Of a DNA stretch of 64,000 nt, positions 40,191-48,268 are shown piece after piece. The stretch lies in assembly GCF_000749845.1 (NCBI RefSeq), contig NZ_JQHM01000001.1, forward strand, positions 682,001 to 746,000, in the 5' to 3' direction. How positions within the stretch are numbered: position 1 is the stretch's first letter; each line of letters opens with the position of its first letter. Source of the DNA: Pectobacterium betavasculorum (GTDB lineage: Bacteria > Pseudomonadota > Gammaproteobacteria > Enterobacterales > Enterobacteriaceae). The position numbers were made by a program, and so were the translations under genes. The notes under the pieces were generated by a model that saw only the letters and a program-made list of their open reading frames with translations, had not been told where the DNA came from and searched no databases.

Positions 40191-40222
40191 AAAAAAACCC
40201 TCGGAAGGTGATCTTCCGAGGG
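40191..40222 (-). terminator. his attenuator terminator
   Basis: On the minus strand, CCCTCGGAAG-ATCAC-CTTCCGAGGG followed by seven T: a perfect 10-bp stem and U run, 64 nt past the hisL stop. This is the attenuator that ends transcription when histidyl-tRNA is abundant and the leader is read without stalling. Confidence 0.92.
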
Positions 40223-40285
40223 CTCTCATTGAGTTCTGCGCCACTGGAAGATCTTAACGTCTTCCAGCACCAACTGCCCGAAAGA

Positions 40286-40333
40286 CTAATCAGGATGATG
40301 GTGATGATGGTGGTTAAACAGAACGCGTGTCAT
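40286..40333 (-). CDS. hisL: his operon leader peptide
   Basis: A 15-codon ORF reading MTRVLFNHHHHHHPD, very close to E. coli HisL (MTRVQFKHHHHHHHPD). Six consecutive His codons make ribosome progress sensitive to charged tRNA-His. It is followed by the terminator at 40191-40222 and preceded by a promoter at 40392-40421. Too short for routine ORF calling. One His fewer than in E. coli. Confidence 0.96.
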   Translation of the reverse strand: MTRVLFNHHHHHHPD

Positions 40334-40391
40334 AAAATGTCTCTTTGTTATATCAGTGTTTATTAAATCAGTAACGATTTATCTGTCGAAT

Positions 40392-40421
40392 AACCTAAAC
40401 CATGTGCGGGCTATTGTGCAA
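40392..40421 (-). promoter_or_regulatory. his operon promoter
   Basis: On the minus strand, -35 TTGCAC (40421-40416) and -10 TAGGTT (40397-40392) with an 18-nt spacer, about 60 nt upstream of hisL. The GTTTAGGTTA context around the -10 is shared with the E. coli his promoter. Confidence 0.75.
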
Positions 40422-40611
40422 CATTTTTTTAGCAGATATAGGAAGTTCGTTTTAGTCGGGCAATAGGCCAGCATAATCGCGCTGGATATCGGCTCTTAAT
40501 AGGCAGAAAAGCCTGCTGAAATCGGACAGGCTCTATAGCGATGGAGGTAAAAGCCGTTTACTCTGTTGACGAAGGTGTTAATAACAGACTCCTTGCAGGG
40601 GAGAGCGGAAG

Positions 40612-41439
40612 ATGAAAAAAGTATCGATTGTTGGATTAGGCTGGCTGGGTATGCCGCTGGCTCTGGCGCTGAATGGACACGGTTACCACGTGACGGGAAC
40701 CAAAACCACTCAGGATGGCGTTGAGGCGGCGCGGATGAGCGGAATTGAGTGCTATCAACTGACTCTGACGCCTGAGCTGGAATGTGATGCTGATGAGCTT
40801 AGCGCATTACTACAGGTTGATGTATTAATCGTGACGTTACCCGCGAGCCGAACGGCGGAAGGGGGCGAAGGGTATATGCAAGCGGTACAGCAGTTGGTGA
40901 ATATGGCGCGCGTGTTTCATGTTCCGCGCATTATCTTCACCAGTTCAACCTCGGTCTATGGCGATAGCGACGGTACAGTAAAAGAAACCTCACCGCTACA
41001 GCCGACGACGGTAGCAGGGAAGACGCTGGTATCCCTCGAACAGTGGTTGCAGCATTTACCCAATATCTCTGTCGATATCCTGCGTCTTGCTGGGCTAGTT
41101 GGTGGCGATCGCCATCCCGGTCGTTTCCTGGCGGGTAAAACCAATCTGCCGCGTGGCAATCATGGCGTGAATCTGGTGCATCAGGAAGATGTGCTGGCGG
41201 CGATCCTATTGCTGCTGAAACTACCCAACGGTGGGCATATCTATAATCTGTGCGCGACAGACCATCCAGCCAGACAGGATTTTTATCCTGAACAGGCGCG
41301 CAGATTACTCGTGTCTCCGCCGCAGTTTGCACCCGTGACCGAGAGTTCTCAGGGCCGAATTGTTGATGGACAGCGCATCTGCCATGAGCTTGGGTTTGAC
41401 TATCAGTATCCTAATCCCTCGACAATGCCGTTGAACTGA
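40612..41439 (+). CDS. yeeZ: NAD-dependent epimerase/dehydratase family protein YeeZ
   Basis: Extended-SDR-like Rossmann protein of unknown substrate. 275 residues; N-terminal KKVSIVGLGWLGMPLALALNG is the dinucleotide-binding motif, followed by IIFTSSTSVYGD and ILRLAGLVGGDRHPGRFLAGK. Closely colinear with E. coli YeeZ, which also sits divergently beside hisLGDCBHAFI. A GGAG site precedes the ATG. Confidence 0.93.
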   Translation: MKKVSIVGLGWLGMPLALALNGHGYHVTGTKTTQDGVEAARMSGIECYQLTLTPELECDADELSALLQVDVLIVTLPASRTAEGGEGYMQAVQQLVNMARVFHVPRIIFTSSTSVYGDSDGTVKETSPLQPTTVAGKTLVSLEQWLQHLPNISVDILRLAGLVGGDRHPGRFLAGKTNLPRGNHGVNLVHQEDVLAAILLLLKLPNGGHIYNLCATDHPARQDFYPEQARRLLVSPPQFAPVTESSQGRIVDGQRICHELGFDYQYPNPSTMPLN

Positions 41440-41447
41440 CTCAGTGG

Positions 41448-42139
41448 CTATTTTTTGTAGTATAGCCAGCGTGGATGACCAATCTTTCCGTAACGCATTT
41501 CGATATCGAGGAACTGATTTTCAACGCAGAACTCAAGATAGCGGCGCGCTGTGGTTTTACTGAGCCCGGTTTTTTCTACGATATCATCGACAGAATAGAG
41601 CGTATCGCCCCATCGCTGGCAAAAATCTGTTTGATCAGCCCTAGTGTGTTCTCCTCAATTCCTTTTGTGGATGATGAGGAAGCCGTGCCGGACGATTGTA
41701 GCTGGTAGAGAATATCGACATTCTGCTGATCGACAATTTTGTACGTGTGTTGGGTTTTCACGAATTGAATAAAACGCTCCAGCGAAGAGCGCAGCCGCGG
41801 ATAGGAAAGCGGCTTGATGATGTACTCAAAGGCCCCGCAGCGAATCGCCTGAGCGCAGGTATTCATATCGCTGGCGGCGGTAATAAAGATAACGGAACAG
41901 TCCATTCCTTTAAGTAGTTGGCTTTCAATCAACGACACCCCTTCGCCGTCAGGCAAATAGTTATCCAGCAGAATGAGTCGCGGTTTGTGCTACTGAAGAA
42001 GTTTTTTGGCTTCAAAAAGTGTAGCGGCAATCCCTACGACACGCAGATTGAAATGTTTTTCAATAAATTCAGCATGAATATTGGCCAGCTTACTTTCACC
42101 TTCAACGATTAAGACATCGAAATGTTCAGTGTGCTGCAT
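41448..42139 (-). pseudogene. dpiA: dpiA/citB-like citrate response regulator, disrupted
   Basis: Remnant of the response regulator of the DpiBA/CitAB citrate-sensing system. From ATG 42139 the receiver domain begins HFDVLIVEGESKLANIHAEF. An in-frame TAG at 41990-41992 interrupts it, then the same frame resumes with LILLDNYLPDGEGVSLIE (phospho-acceptor Asp kept) and IIKPLSYPRL. Near 41600 a one-base shift moves the C-terminal winged helix (VEKTGLSKTTARRYLEF) into another frame, which ends at 41448. One of the acidic-pocket residues is also lost (VEGE instead of VEDE). Two independent lesions make this a pseudogene unless the amber codon is suppressed and a frameshift occurs. Convergent with yeeZ, 8 nt apart. 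Confidence 0.88.
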
Positions 42140-42320
42140 GGTGTGAATTCCTGTTATTATCTGAAATATAAAATAAAATATTGCGCCCGTTATCCCCATC
42201 ATATATCAAGCTGTCGATGCGTTGCTCAACATGCGGCAACCCAAAGTATTGGGGTGATAGTGGTATAAATAGGGAAAATATGCTGCCATTCGGCTGATTG
42301 GCCGAAACTTCAACGATTCC
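42126..42320 (-). pseudogene. dpiB: 3' fragment of a dpiB/citA-like sensor kinase
   Basis: Only the end of a histidine kinase remains: GIVEVSANQPNGSIFSLFIP aligns with the last block of E. coli DpiB (GVITLEDNDPCGTLFSIYIP) and is followed by a non-conserved tail overlapping the dpiA start. Reading further upstream on the minus strand enters the antisense of citX, so kinase homology stops abruptly at about 42320. This marks a deletion junction; there is no start codon and no catalytic domain. Confidence 0.78.
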
Positions 42321-42795
42321 CTGCGCAGTTCGCCAGCAAGAATGGCTTGTTCGGCACGGTGCGACGCTGGTGTCGCTGACGCTGGCCACTCCGGGGACGG
42401 TAAAAGATAGTGAAAGCTATCGGCAGGTGATGGCGGAAGCCGTCAAGGCATTCACCTTGTTGTGTCAAACGCGCGGCTGGACGGTGCTGGAGCAGCAAAC
42501 ATTTTGGCTGGCAACAGGAGCGGAAGGGCTGTGGGCAATCACCAAGGATGCGCTGTCGGTGAAAGTGGCGACTATTGTGTTGGAAGATAACCACGAACTG
42601 GGGCGGCTATGGGATTTCGACATCTTCAGCCCAGAAGAAGGATCGATTGGTCGAACCATGCTGGCGCACAGCGGACGCACCTGTTTATTGTGCGATCAGA
42701 TGGCACACGCCTGTAGTCGTTCACGTCGTCATTCACTGCCCGAGCTGCTCGAGCACATTGAGGACAAGGTCAATGCCTACTTTACGCCAGCCTGA
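42298..42795 (+). pseudogene. citX: citX, 5'-truncated apo-citrate lyase holo-transferase
   Basis: CitX attaches the prosthetic group to citrate lyase CitD. Homology starts near 42328 (VRQQEWLVRHGATLVSLT matching ARQHVWLKRH in E. coli) and continues through GTVKDSE, GRLWDFDIFSPE and RTCLLCDQMAHACSRSRRHS to a normal C-terminus. About 25 N-terminal residues are missing and replaced by sequence antisense to the dpiB remnant. The only in-frame start is a TTG at 42298 without a clear ribosome site. The remainder is open, so the truncation may be recent. No citC, citD, citE or citF is present. Confidence 0.75.
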
Positions 42796-43633
42796 CGGTG
42801 TACGGTCGCTCGCGGCCTCTCGTTCCGCCGTCAGTGAGTATCGTGAACATGACCCGTTACCCGATATCGACCAGCGAGTGGCGCACGCGCTGACGATGGA
42901 AGTCATGTTGACGCCGAAGCCTGGATTGGTGGATCGCGCTAATAACGGCTCTCATCGCGATATGGATGTTGCACTATTTCAGACCAGTATTCAGGCCATT
43001 TCTTCCTGGTTTCGACATTTTACGGATGCCGGTTATCAGCATGCTAGCGCGCCGCTCGCGCAGCTGTTGTCAGCGACGAAAGGCGTGAATACTCACAAAG
43101 GTGGAATTTTCGCGTTTGGGCTGCTGTGTACCGCGGCTGGTTGGTTGGCAGGGCGGGGAGAACGAGTGACGCAGCGTAGCCTGTGCGACAGCGTTGCTGC
43201 CATGTGTCACGATTTGGTGCGTAATGAGCTGGCGACGTGCTCTGGAGCCGCAACGGCGGGTGAGCATCTCTATCAGCGCCATGGCCTAACGGGCGCGCGA
43301 GGAGAGGCCGCTAGCGGTTTCAATACCGTATGCCAGCATGCCTTGCCCGCTTTACAGCGGGCTATTGCTGCTGGCATGGACGACGAAACGGTGTTATTGC
43401 AGACGCTGCTGGTATTGATGGCCTACAATCCTGACACCAACGTCGTTTCACGCGGCGGAATGGACGGATTAGCGTTTGTGCAAGATTACGCACGAAGATT
43501 GTTGACGGGGCCGCTGGATCGCCAGGCGCTGAGAGAGATGGACGACGCGCTGATTGCCAGAAACCTTAGCCCGGGCGGCAGCGCCGATTTACTGGCCTTA
43601 ACCTGGCTGCTGTATCACTATCCTGTTGAATAG
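42773..43633 (+). CDS. citG: Triphosphoribosyl-dephospho-CoA synthase CitG
   Basis: Makes 2'-(5''-triphosphoribosyl)-3'-dephospho-CoA, precursor of the citrate lyase prosthetic group. From ATG 42773, preceded by an AAGG site and overlapping citX by 23 nt, 286 residues (292 in E. coli). Conserved blocks: EVMLTPKPGLVDRANNGSH, ATKGVNTHKGGIFAFGLL, GLTGARGEAASGFNTV, AYNPDTNVVSRGGMDGL and NLSPGGSADLLALTWLL. The frame is intact, but its pathway genes are absent and its promoter was presumably lost with the deletion, so it may be on the way to decay. Confidence 0.85.
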   Translation: MPTLRQPDGVRSLAASRSAVSEYREHDPLPDIDQRVAHALTMEVMLTPKPGLVDRANNGSHRDMDVALFQTSIQAISSWFRHFTDAGYQHASAPLAQLLSATKGVNTHKGGIFAFGLLCTAAGWLAGRGERVTQRSLCDSVAAMCHDLVRNELATCSGAATAGEHLYQRHGLTGARGEAASGFNTVCQHALPALQRAIAAGMDDETVLLQTLLVLMAYNPDTNVVSRGGMDGLAFVQDYARRLLTGPLDRQALREMDDALIARNLSPGGSADLLALTWLLYHYPVE

Positions 43634-43711
43634 CTGGCTGGTCATCGCGATGACTCGCGTAGATAATTTTCATTATTCGATTGTGCTTTAACACTTTCCC
43701 GGTTATTCCGC

Positions 43712-43738
43712 TAAAGTTATTGAGAAAATTGCCGATAT
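43712..43738 (+). promoter_or_regulatory. Sigma-28 (FliA) promoter for ycgR
   Basis: TAAAGTTA, 11-nt spacer, GCCGATAT: a near-perfect match to the enterobacterial FliA consensus (TAAAGTTT-N11-GCCGATAA). It points at ycgR, a class 3 flagellar gene in E. coli. The start codon is ~265 nt downstream, leaving a long leader that contains an ERIC-like element and a short ORF. Confidence 0.82.
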
Positions 43739-43752
43739 CGTTTTCACCAACT

Positions 43753-43860
43753 TATACTCTAAATAATTTGAGTTACGTGTGTGCTGGTTAGTCAAATTCG
43801 CTCACGACGAATTTATTCTTCGCTTACCACCTTGTTGTAATTCGAATTATTTAGGGTAGG
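43753..43860. repeat. ERIC-like element in the ycgR leader
   Basis: About 108 nt bounded by imperfect inverted ends: TACTCTAAATAATTTGAGTTA at the left and the complement of TACCCTAAATAATTCGAATTA at the right. These termini match those of the ERIC (intergenic repeat unit) at 61034. The interior does not show the ERIC core and looks diverged or replaced. It sits between the FliA promoter and ycgR. Confidence 0.65.
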
Positions 43861-43960
43861 TATCATTCTGTTTCAGGGACTCCGAATTATCGTTTCAATA
43901 TGCAGCCAATGCAGTGGCATCGTGTTGGCACACATGGGACTTGAAAGATAACGGAGAGGC

Positions 43961-44002
43961 ATGCATCAATATAAGCCATTGACACATAATCCATGTAAAT
44001 AA
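43961..44002 (+). CDS. Short upstream ORF coupled to ycgR
   Basis: A 13-codon ORF (MHQYKPLTHNPCK) with a good GGAGAGG ribosome site. Its TAA stop overlaps the ycgR ATG by one base (TAATG). No homolog is known to me; the placement suggests translational coupling rather than a functional peptide. Could be coincidence. Confidence 0.4.
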   Translation: MHQYKPLTHNPCK

Positions 44003-44766
44003 TGGTGGGGATGAAAGCGGTGAATGAAAATTTGAAAGAGCAGTTTGTTAAGCGCAATAAACTGGCTATCTGTGCAACGCTACGCGAATTAAAGAAGAAT
44101 GATACGTCTCTGATGGTCCATCATTCTCACGGACAGTTCATTAGTAAAATTCTTGACGTCGTACCCGATAACAACCTGTTTGTCTTCGATTTAGGCGGCA
44201 TTGAGCGTGAAAATAGCCGCGCGCTGTATGCGGGCGCGTTGTCTTTCATTGCCGAGCCTGCTGGCGCGAAAGTTGAATTCAATGCTGAAATTGCGAAAAC
44301 GGTGAATTACGACGGGCTGCCTGCCTTTAGCGCGCAGATTCCTGAACTCCTTTATCTTATCCAGCGCAGAACCTATTTCCGCATTAATACGCCACTGTGG
44401 CCACCGTTGACCTGCCGTGGCGAGCTGCCGGATGACAGTGTTTTTACGTTCACCATTAAAGATCTCTCTCTGGGTGGGTTGAGCCTGTATACCGACCGCG
44501 ATACCACCGGGCTGTTGACCGAAGGCGACATCATTAAAAGTGTGGAAATGGATCTTGCTGATCACGGCTTTTTCTGCGTTGATTTACAGTTCGTCGGCCA
44601 GGCAATGGTGAAGATCGTCGATAACAAAGGCGAATTGAAACTGACGCAGCGTTTGAGCTTCAAATTCCCTTCACTGAATGCGACACAGGAACGGGATCTA
44701 CAGCAGGTTATTTTTGAGCTGGAAAGATTACAAAACGAAAAGAAAAAGCGGTTTCAGGAGTTGTAA
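44002..44766 (+). CDS. ycgR: Flagellar brake protein YcgR
   Basis: Cyclic-di-GMP receptor that binds the flagellar motor and slows swimming. 254 residues with an N-terminal YcgR domain (~10-115, SLMVHHSHGQFISKILDV) and a C-terminal PilZ domain whose ligand motifs are present: RRTYFR (RxxxR) near 122-127 and DLSLGG (DxSxxG) near 155-160. Start at 44002 is supported by overlap with a short upstream ORF; the ATG at 44011 is possible. A FliA promoter at 43712 places it in the late flagellar regulon. Not in a flagellar cluster here. Confidence 0.92.
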   Translation: MVGMKAVNENLKEQFVKRNKLAICATLRELKKNDTSLMVHHSHGQFISKILDVVPDNNLFVFDLGGIERENSRALYAGALSFIAEPAGAKVEFNAEIAKTVNYDGLPAFSAQIPELLYLIQRRTYFRINTPLWPPLTCRGELPDDSVFTFTIKDLSLGGLSLYTDRDTTGLLTEGDIIKSVEMDLADHGFFCVDLQFVGQAMVKIVDNKGELKLTQRLSFKFPSLNATQERDLQQVIFELERLQNEKKKRFQEL

Positions 44767-44984
44767 TTTTTAAATGCAACCCTTTGTTTGGACTTCACAC
44801 ATAACAGCAACGTTTTTCATTACGAGTATTAACGTATCGCCCGACTTATTTACCTACAAGTAATGCGAAAGCCCGCGTACAGGCGGCTTGAAGTATCACG
44901 GGGCTAAATAAATTGTTTCCAACGTTCTCAGAGCCTTGTCAGATGAGATCGTCTGGTGCAGAATACGCGCCTTGCAAATAACCG

Positions 44985-45011
44985 ACGTCTAAAAGCGTCG
45001 GTTATTTTTTT
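44985..45011 (+). terminator. Orphan intrinsic terminator
   Basis: AATAACCGACG-TCTAAAAG-CGTCGGTTATT followed by T residues: an 11-bp perfect stem and U tract. It lies ~220 nt after the ycgR stop with no annotated gene immediately before it, so it ends either a long ycgR 3' UTR or an unannotated small RNA. Confidence 0.88.
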
Positions 45012-45022
45012 ACATTTATGCT

Positions 45023-45041
45023 CGTCATACTTCAGGTTGCA
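45023..45041. repeat. Solo ERIC end
   Basis: CTCGTCATACTTCAGGTTGCA matches (as reverse complement) the right terminus of the ERIC element at 61034 (CAACTTGAAGTATGACGAG) with one change. Only this end is recognisable. Confidence 0.5.
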
Positions 45042-45176
45042 GAGGTATTGGTGTGGTTCTTACCTTCTCTCTGTGGCTCAGGTTTGCTGGGTATAGGGTC
45101 TTCAACGAAAGAGGCCGGACAACGATCCGGATAGATAATTTTGTGTGTGCCTGTGAGCACAGTGAGGAAAGGAAAG

Positions 45177-45419
45177 ATGGGGCAATTAACACGTTTCGCA
45201 CCGGTGCCCGCCGGTTTGTGCTGCAATGGTATTGGTTATGGCGCGACGCAGTCGCAAGTTATCTCTGGTGCTATTACAGCCACCTCTTCTCATCGTGATT
45301 CAGGCGAGTCCTGTATCCACTCTCTTATTTTCAGTACGTCTGAGTATGACGGTAGTGCGTTCGCAGAAAATAATGCCGCGTCTGCCGTGATGAACGGAGG
45401 TGTGCGTCATGTCGCTTGA
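45177..45419 (+). CDS. Candidate small ORF overlapping the plaP start
   Basis: 80 codons starting [16 protein letters not shown], with a strong purine-rich ribosome site (AGGAAAGGAAAG) immediately before the ATG. Its TGA (45417-45419) lies 11 nt inside plaP, so the two could be translationally coupled. The sequence is Ser/Ala/Gly-rich with no recognised domain. It may be a leader controlling plaP, a small protein, or chance. Confidence 0.35.
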   Translation: MGQLTRFAPVPAGLCCNGIGYGATQSQVISGAITATSSHRDSGESCIHSLIFSTSEYDGSAFAENNAASAVMNGGVRHVA

Positions 45420-46779
45420 TACTCATCTGCCTCATGCCGGCGCAAAACGTACTCAGCTCAAAAGAACGCTCACGCTGTGGCCCGTTGTCATGATGGGGCT
45501 GGCGTATATGCAGCCGATGACCATTTTTGATACCTTTGGTATCGTGTCTGGCCTGACCGACGGCCATGTGGCTACTGCTTATGCGTTTGCGCTGGTCGCC
45601 ATTCTGTTCACAGCGCTGAGCTATGGCAAATTGGTAAAGCGTTTCCCGTCTGCCGGTTCAGCTTATACCTACGCGCAAAAAGCGATCAGTCCACACGTTG
45701 GATTTATGGTCGGTTGGTCGTCACTGTTGGACTATCTGTTCATGCCGATGATCAACATCCTGCTGGCGAAAATCTATCTGGAAGCGATTTTCCCCGGCGT
45801 GCCGTCATGGATTTTTGTGGCGGCGCTGGTCGGGCTGATGACGCTGTTTAACCTGCGTGGCATCAATCTGGTTGCCAACCTGAACTCCATTATCGTGGTG
45901 GTGCAGGTTGCTATCATGGCGGTGTTCCTGGGGCTGGTGATTCACGGTGTTTATTTGGGTGAAGGTGCCGGTACGCTGACCAGTACGCGTCCGTTCTGGT
46001 CCGATAACGCCCACGTTGTGCCCATGATCACTGGGGCAACCATTCTCTGCTTCTCGTTTCTGGGTTTTGACGGCATCAGCTCGCTGTCGGAAGAAACACA
46101 GGATGCAGGTCGGGTGATTCCAAAAGCTATCTTCCTGACGGCACTGATCGGCGGCGTGATCTTTGTTGCCGTGGCGTATTTCCTGCAACTGTATTTCCCG
46201 GATATCTCGCGCTTTAAAGAGCCGGACGCGTCTCAGCCAGAAATTATGCTGTATGTCGCGGGTAAATTCTTCCAGTCCGTCATTCTGGTGTTCTCCTGTG
46301 TCACGGTGCTGGCATCGGGTATGGCTGCACATGCGGGCGTGTCTCGCCTGATGTATGTGATGGGGCGTGATGGCGTGTTCCCGGAGCGTTTCTTCGGCTA
46401 CATCCACCCGAAATGGCGTACGCCGTCTTTGAACGTCCTGCTAGTTGGCGTGATTGCACTGTCTGCGGTTTCGTTCGATCTGGTGACGGCCACTGCGCTG
46501 ATTAACTTCGGTGCGCTGGTGGCATTTACCTTCGTGAACCTGTCGGTGATTTCACAGTTCTATATTCGTGAACGCCGTAACCGTACCGTGAAAGACACCA
46601 TTAACTTCCTCGTGCTGCCTGTGATGGGCGCGTTGACAGTAGGTGCGCTGTGGGTCAATCTGGAAGCCAGTTCGATGACGCTGGGTCTGGTGTGGGCAAC
46701 GATCGGATTGTTATATCTGGCATTTGTGACGCGCAGTTTCCGTCAGCCTGTACCGCAATGTAGTGAAGAGCCTGTGTAA
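45409..46779 (+). CDS. plaP: Putrescine importer PlaP
   Basis: Proton-driven putrescine uptake by the APC family (E. coli PlaP/YeeF). The ATG at 45409 has GGAGG eight nt upstream; 456 residues with 12 helices. Closely colinear with E. coli PlaP, including [56 protein letters not shown] and [16 protein letters not shown]. In E. coli PlaP supports surface motility. Convergent with sbcB, sharing a terminator, as in the E. coli sbcB-plaP-yeeZ-his neighbourhood. Confidence 0.93.
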   Translation: MSLDTHLPHAGAKRTQLKRTLTLWPVVMMGLAYMQPMTIFDTFGIVSGLTDGHVATAYAFALVAILFTALSYGKLVKRFPSAGSAYTYAQKAISPHVGFMVGWSSLLDYLFMPMINILLAKIYLEAIFPGVPSWIFVAALVGLMTLFNLRGINLVANLNSIIVVVQVAIMAVFLGLVIHGVYLGEGAGTLTSTRPFWSDNAHVVPMITGATILCFSFLGFDGISSLSEETQDAGRVIPKAIFLTALIGGVIFVAVAYFLQLYFPDISRFKEPDASQPEIMLYVAGKFFQSVILVFSCVTVLASGMAAHAGVSRLMYVMGRDGVFPERFFGYIHPKWRTPSLNVLLVGVIALSAVSFDLVTATALINFGALVAFTFVNLSVISQFYIRERRNRTVKDTINFLVLPVMGALTVGALWVNLEASSMTLGLVWATIGLLYLAFVTRSFRQPVPQCSEEPV

Positions 46780-46800
46780 GTCAATTGATGGCTTATGTAT

Positions 46801-46834
46801 GAAAAAAAGCGGAGCCAACGAGCTCCGCTTTTTT
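46801..46834. terminator. Bidirectional terminator between plaP and sbcB
   Basis: AAAAAAAGCGGAGC-CAAC-GAGCTCCGCTTTTTTT-type hairpin (stem AGCGGAGC/GCTCCGCT) with A and T runs flanking both sides, between convergent plaP and sbcB. Confidence 0.9.
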
Positions 46835-46840
46835 TATGTC

Positions 46841-48268
46841 TTATCCCACCAGTTCCTGCGCATAGGCGTAAAGCGCTTTGAGCTGCGTCATCTTCTCTTT
46901 ATCGTCTTCATGACGCTGATACAGGTCGCTGAGTTCTGACAGGTAGGACTGCAAGCGTTCCGGCGTAAATATCGCACGCCGATGTTGCAGCCAGCGCTGT
47001 TGCTCGCGGTCATCCAGCGTACCGGGGAAATTGCGAGCGCGGTAACGGAAGAACAGAGGTTCCAGACGATTATCGGCAAACGTGAGATCTAACGCAGGGA
47101 GATTCTGCGGTGCGGTCTCCTGAATAATTTTCATCGCCATGCGGTCGGCATCGCCAAAGAAACCATCATAAAGCCGTAAATCGACATCATCAGACGCGGC
47201 GAAAGCGGGAGCGTCGGCAAACAACTCCACCACTTTTTCCCTGACGTCCGCGTTGTTGCGCAGCAGCGCCAGATTATCCAGACAACGTTGACGGTCAACG
47301 CCCAACCTTGCCGCATCTTCTGGCCGTAACGTGTTGGCGGGCGCCAATACCGGACACTTATTTATGTGCACCAACTTGAGCGGAACCGCGCTCTGGTTGG
47401 CTTCCAGCGCATCCCGACGGGTATATAACCGCTCACGCAATGCTTCGCTACCCAACTCCAGCAGCGGTGTCATATCACCAGCCAAATCGCACATGATGAC
47501 CGCATTACGGTTATCCGGGTGCCAGGCGAGCGGCACAACCCAACTGGTGTTGCTCCGCGCCGCGCCAAACATGCCGGAGACGTGAACAAGCGGCTTCATT
47601 TGCGGGATATCAATTAACGCGGAAACCTTGTTTTTATTACGCAGTGGGAACAGATACTCAAACAGCTTGGGCTGCGCCTGCTTAAACAGCTTCGCCATCG
47701 CAATGGTGGCATAAACGTCGGACATTGCATCGTGCGCCTGCTCGTGCGAGATGCCGTTGGCCTTTGTCAGGTGTTCAAGGCGAAAACTGGGCAAGCCGTC
47801 ATCATTTTCTGGCCAAACGATGCCTTCCGGTCGCAGGGCATAGCAGGCACGCAGCGCATCCAACAAATCCCAGCGAGAATTACCGTTTTGCCAGCTATAG
47901 GCGTAAGGATCGTAGAAGTTACGATAGAAAATATTACGGCTGACTTCATCATCAAAGCGGATGTTGTTGTAGCCCATGATGCAGGTGCCAGGCACGCTGA
48001 ATGCGTCGTGGATCTGACGGGCGAACTCCGCTTCATTGACGCCTTTCGCCAATGCGATCTGCGGAGTGATTCCGGTGATCATCACCGCTTCTGGTTCCGG
48101 CAGGTAATCATCGGTCGGGCGACAATAAATAACTAACGGCTCACCGATAATATTGAAATCCATATCGGTACGGACACCCGCAAACTGCGCGGGGCGGTCG
48201 CGCGCTGGGTGCTTGCCGAATGTCTCGTAATCATGAATGAAAAAAGTGGGTTGTGTTTTATCGGCCAT
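46841..48268 (-). CDS. sbcB: Exodeoxyribonuclease I
   Basis: Single-strand-specific 3'-5' DNA exonuclease acting in mismatch repair and recombination, partner of SSB. 475 residues. DEDDh exonuclease core: FFIHDYETFG (first acidic pair), ILGYNN-type segment IMGYNNIRFDDEVSRNIFYRN, and AHDAMSDVYATIAMAKL. SH3-like and C-terminal ExoI domains follow, with RARNFPGTLDDREQQRWLQH. Orthologous to E. coli SbcB throughout. Confidence 0.97.
   Translation of the reverse strand: MADKTQPTFFIHDYETFGKHPARDRPAQFAGVRTDMDFNIIGEPLVIYCRPTDDYLPEPEAVMITGITPQIALAKGVNEAEFARQIHDAFSVPGTCIMGYNNIRFDDEVSRNIFYRNFYDPYAYSWQNGNSRWDLLDALRACYALRPEGIVWPENDDGLPSFRLEHLTKANGISHEQAHDAMSDVYATIAMAKLFKQAQPKLFEYLFPLRNKNKVSALIDIPQMKPLVHVSGMFGAARSNTSWVVPLAWHPDNRNAVIMCDLAGDMTPLLELGSEALRERLYTRRDALEANQSAVPLKLVHINKCPVLAPANTLRPEDAARLGVDRQRCLDNLALLRNNADVREKVVELFADAPAFAASDDVDLRLYDGFFGDADRMAMKIIQETAPQNLPALDLTFADNRLEPLFFRYRARNFPGTLDDREQQRWLQHRRAIFTPERLQSYLSELSDLYQRHEDDKEKMTQLKALYAYAQELVG

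Larger units (their letters stand above)
44767..45176. other. ycgR-plaP intergenic region with possible small RNA
   Basis: 410 nt. It contains the intrinsic terminator at 44985-45010, too far (~220 nt) from the ycgR stop to be its simple end, so a short untranslated transcript ending there is possible. Two ERIC-end-like scraps are present: CTTGAAGTATCACGG (44888-44902) and CGTCATACTTCAGGTTGCA (45023-45041). No convincing gene. Confidence 0.4.

Noticed and set aside
45805-46407. 200-codon His/Gln-rich frame opposite plaP
   Set aside because: Shadow of a membrane-protein gene; unusual composition is a product of complementing hydrophobic codons.
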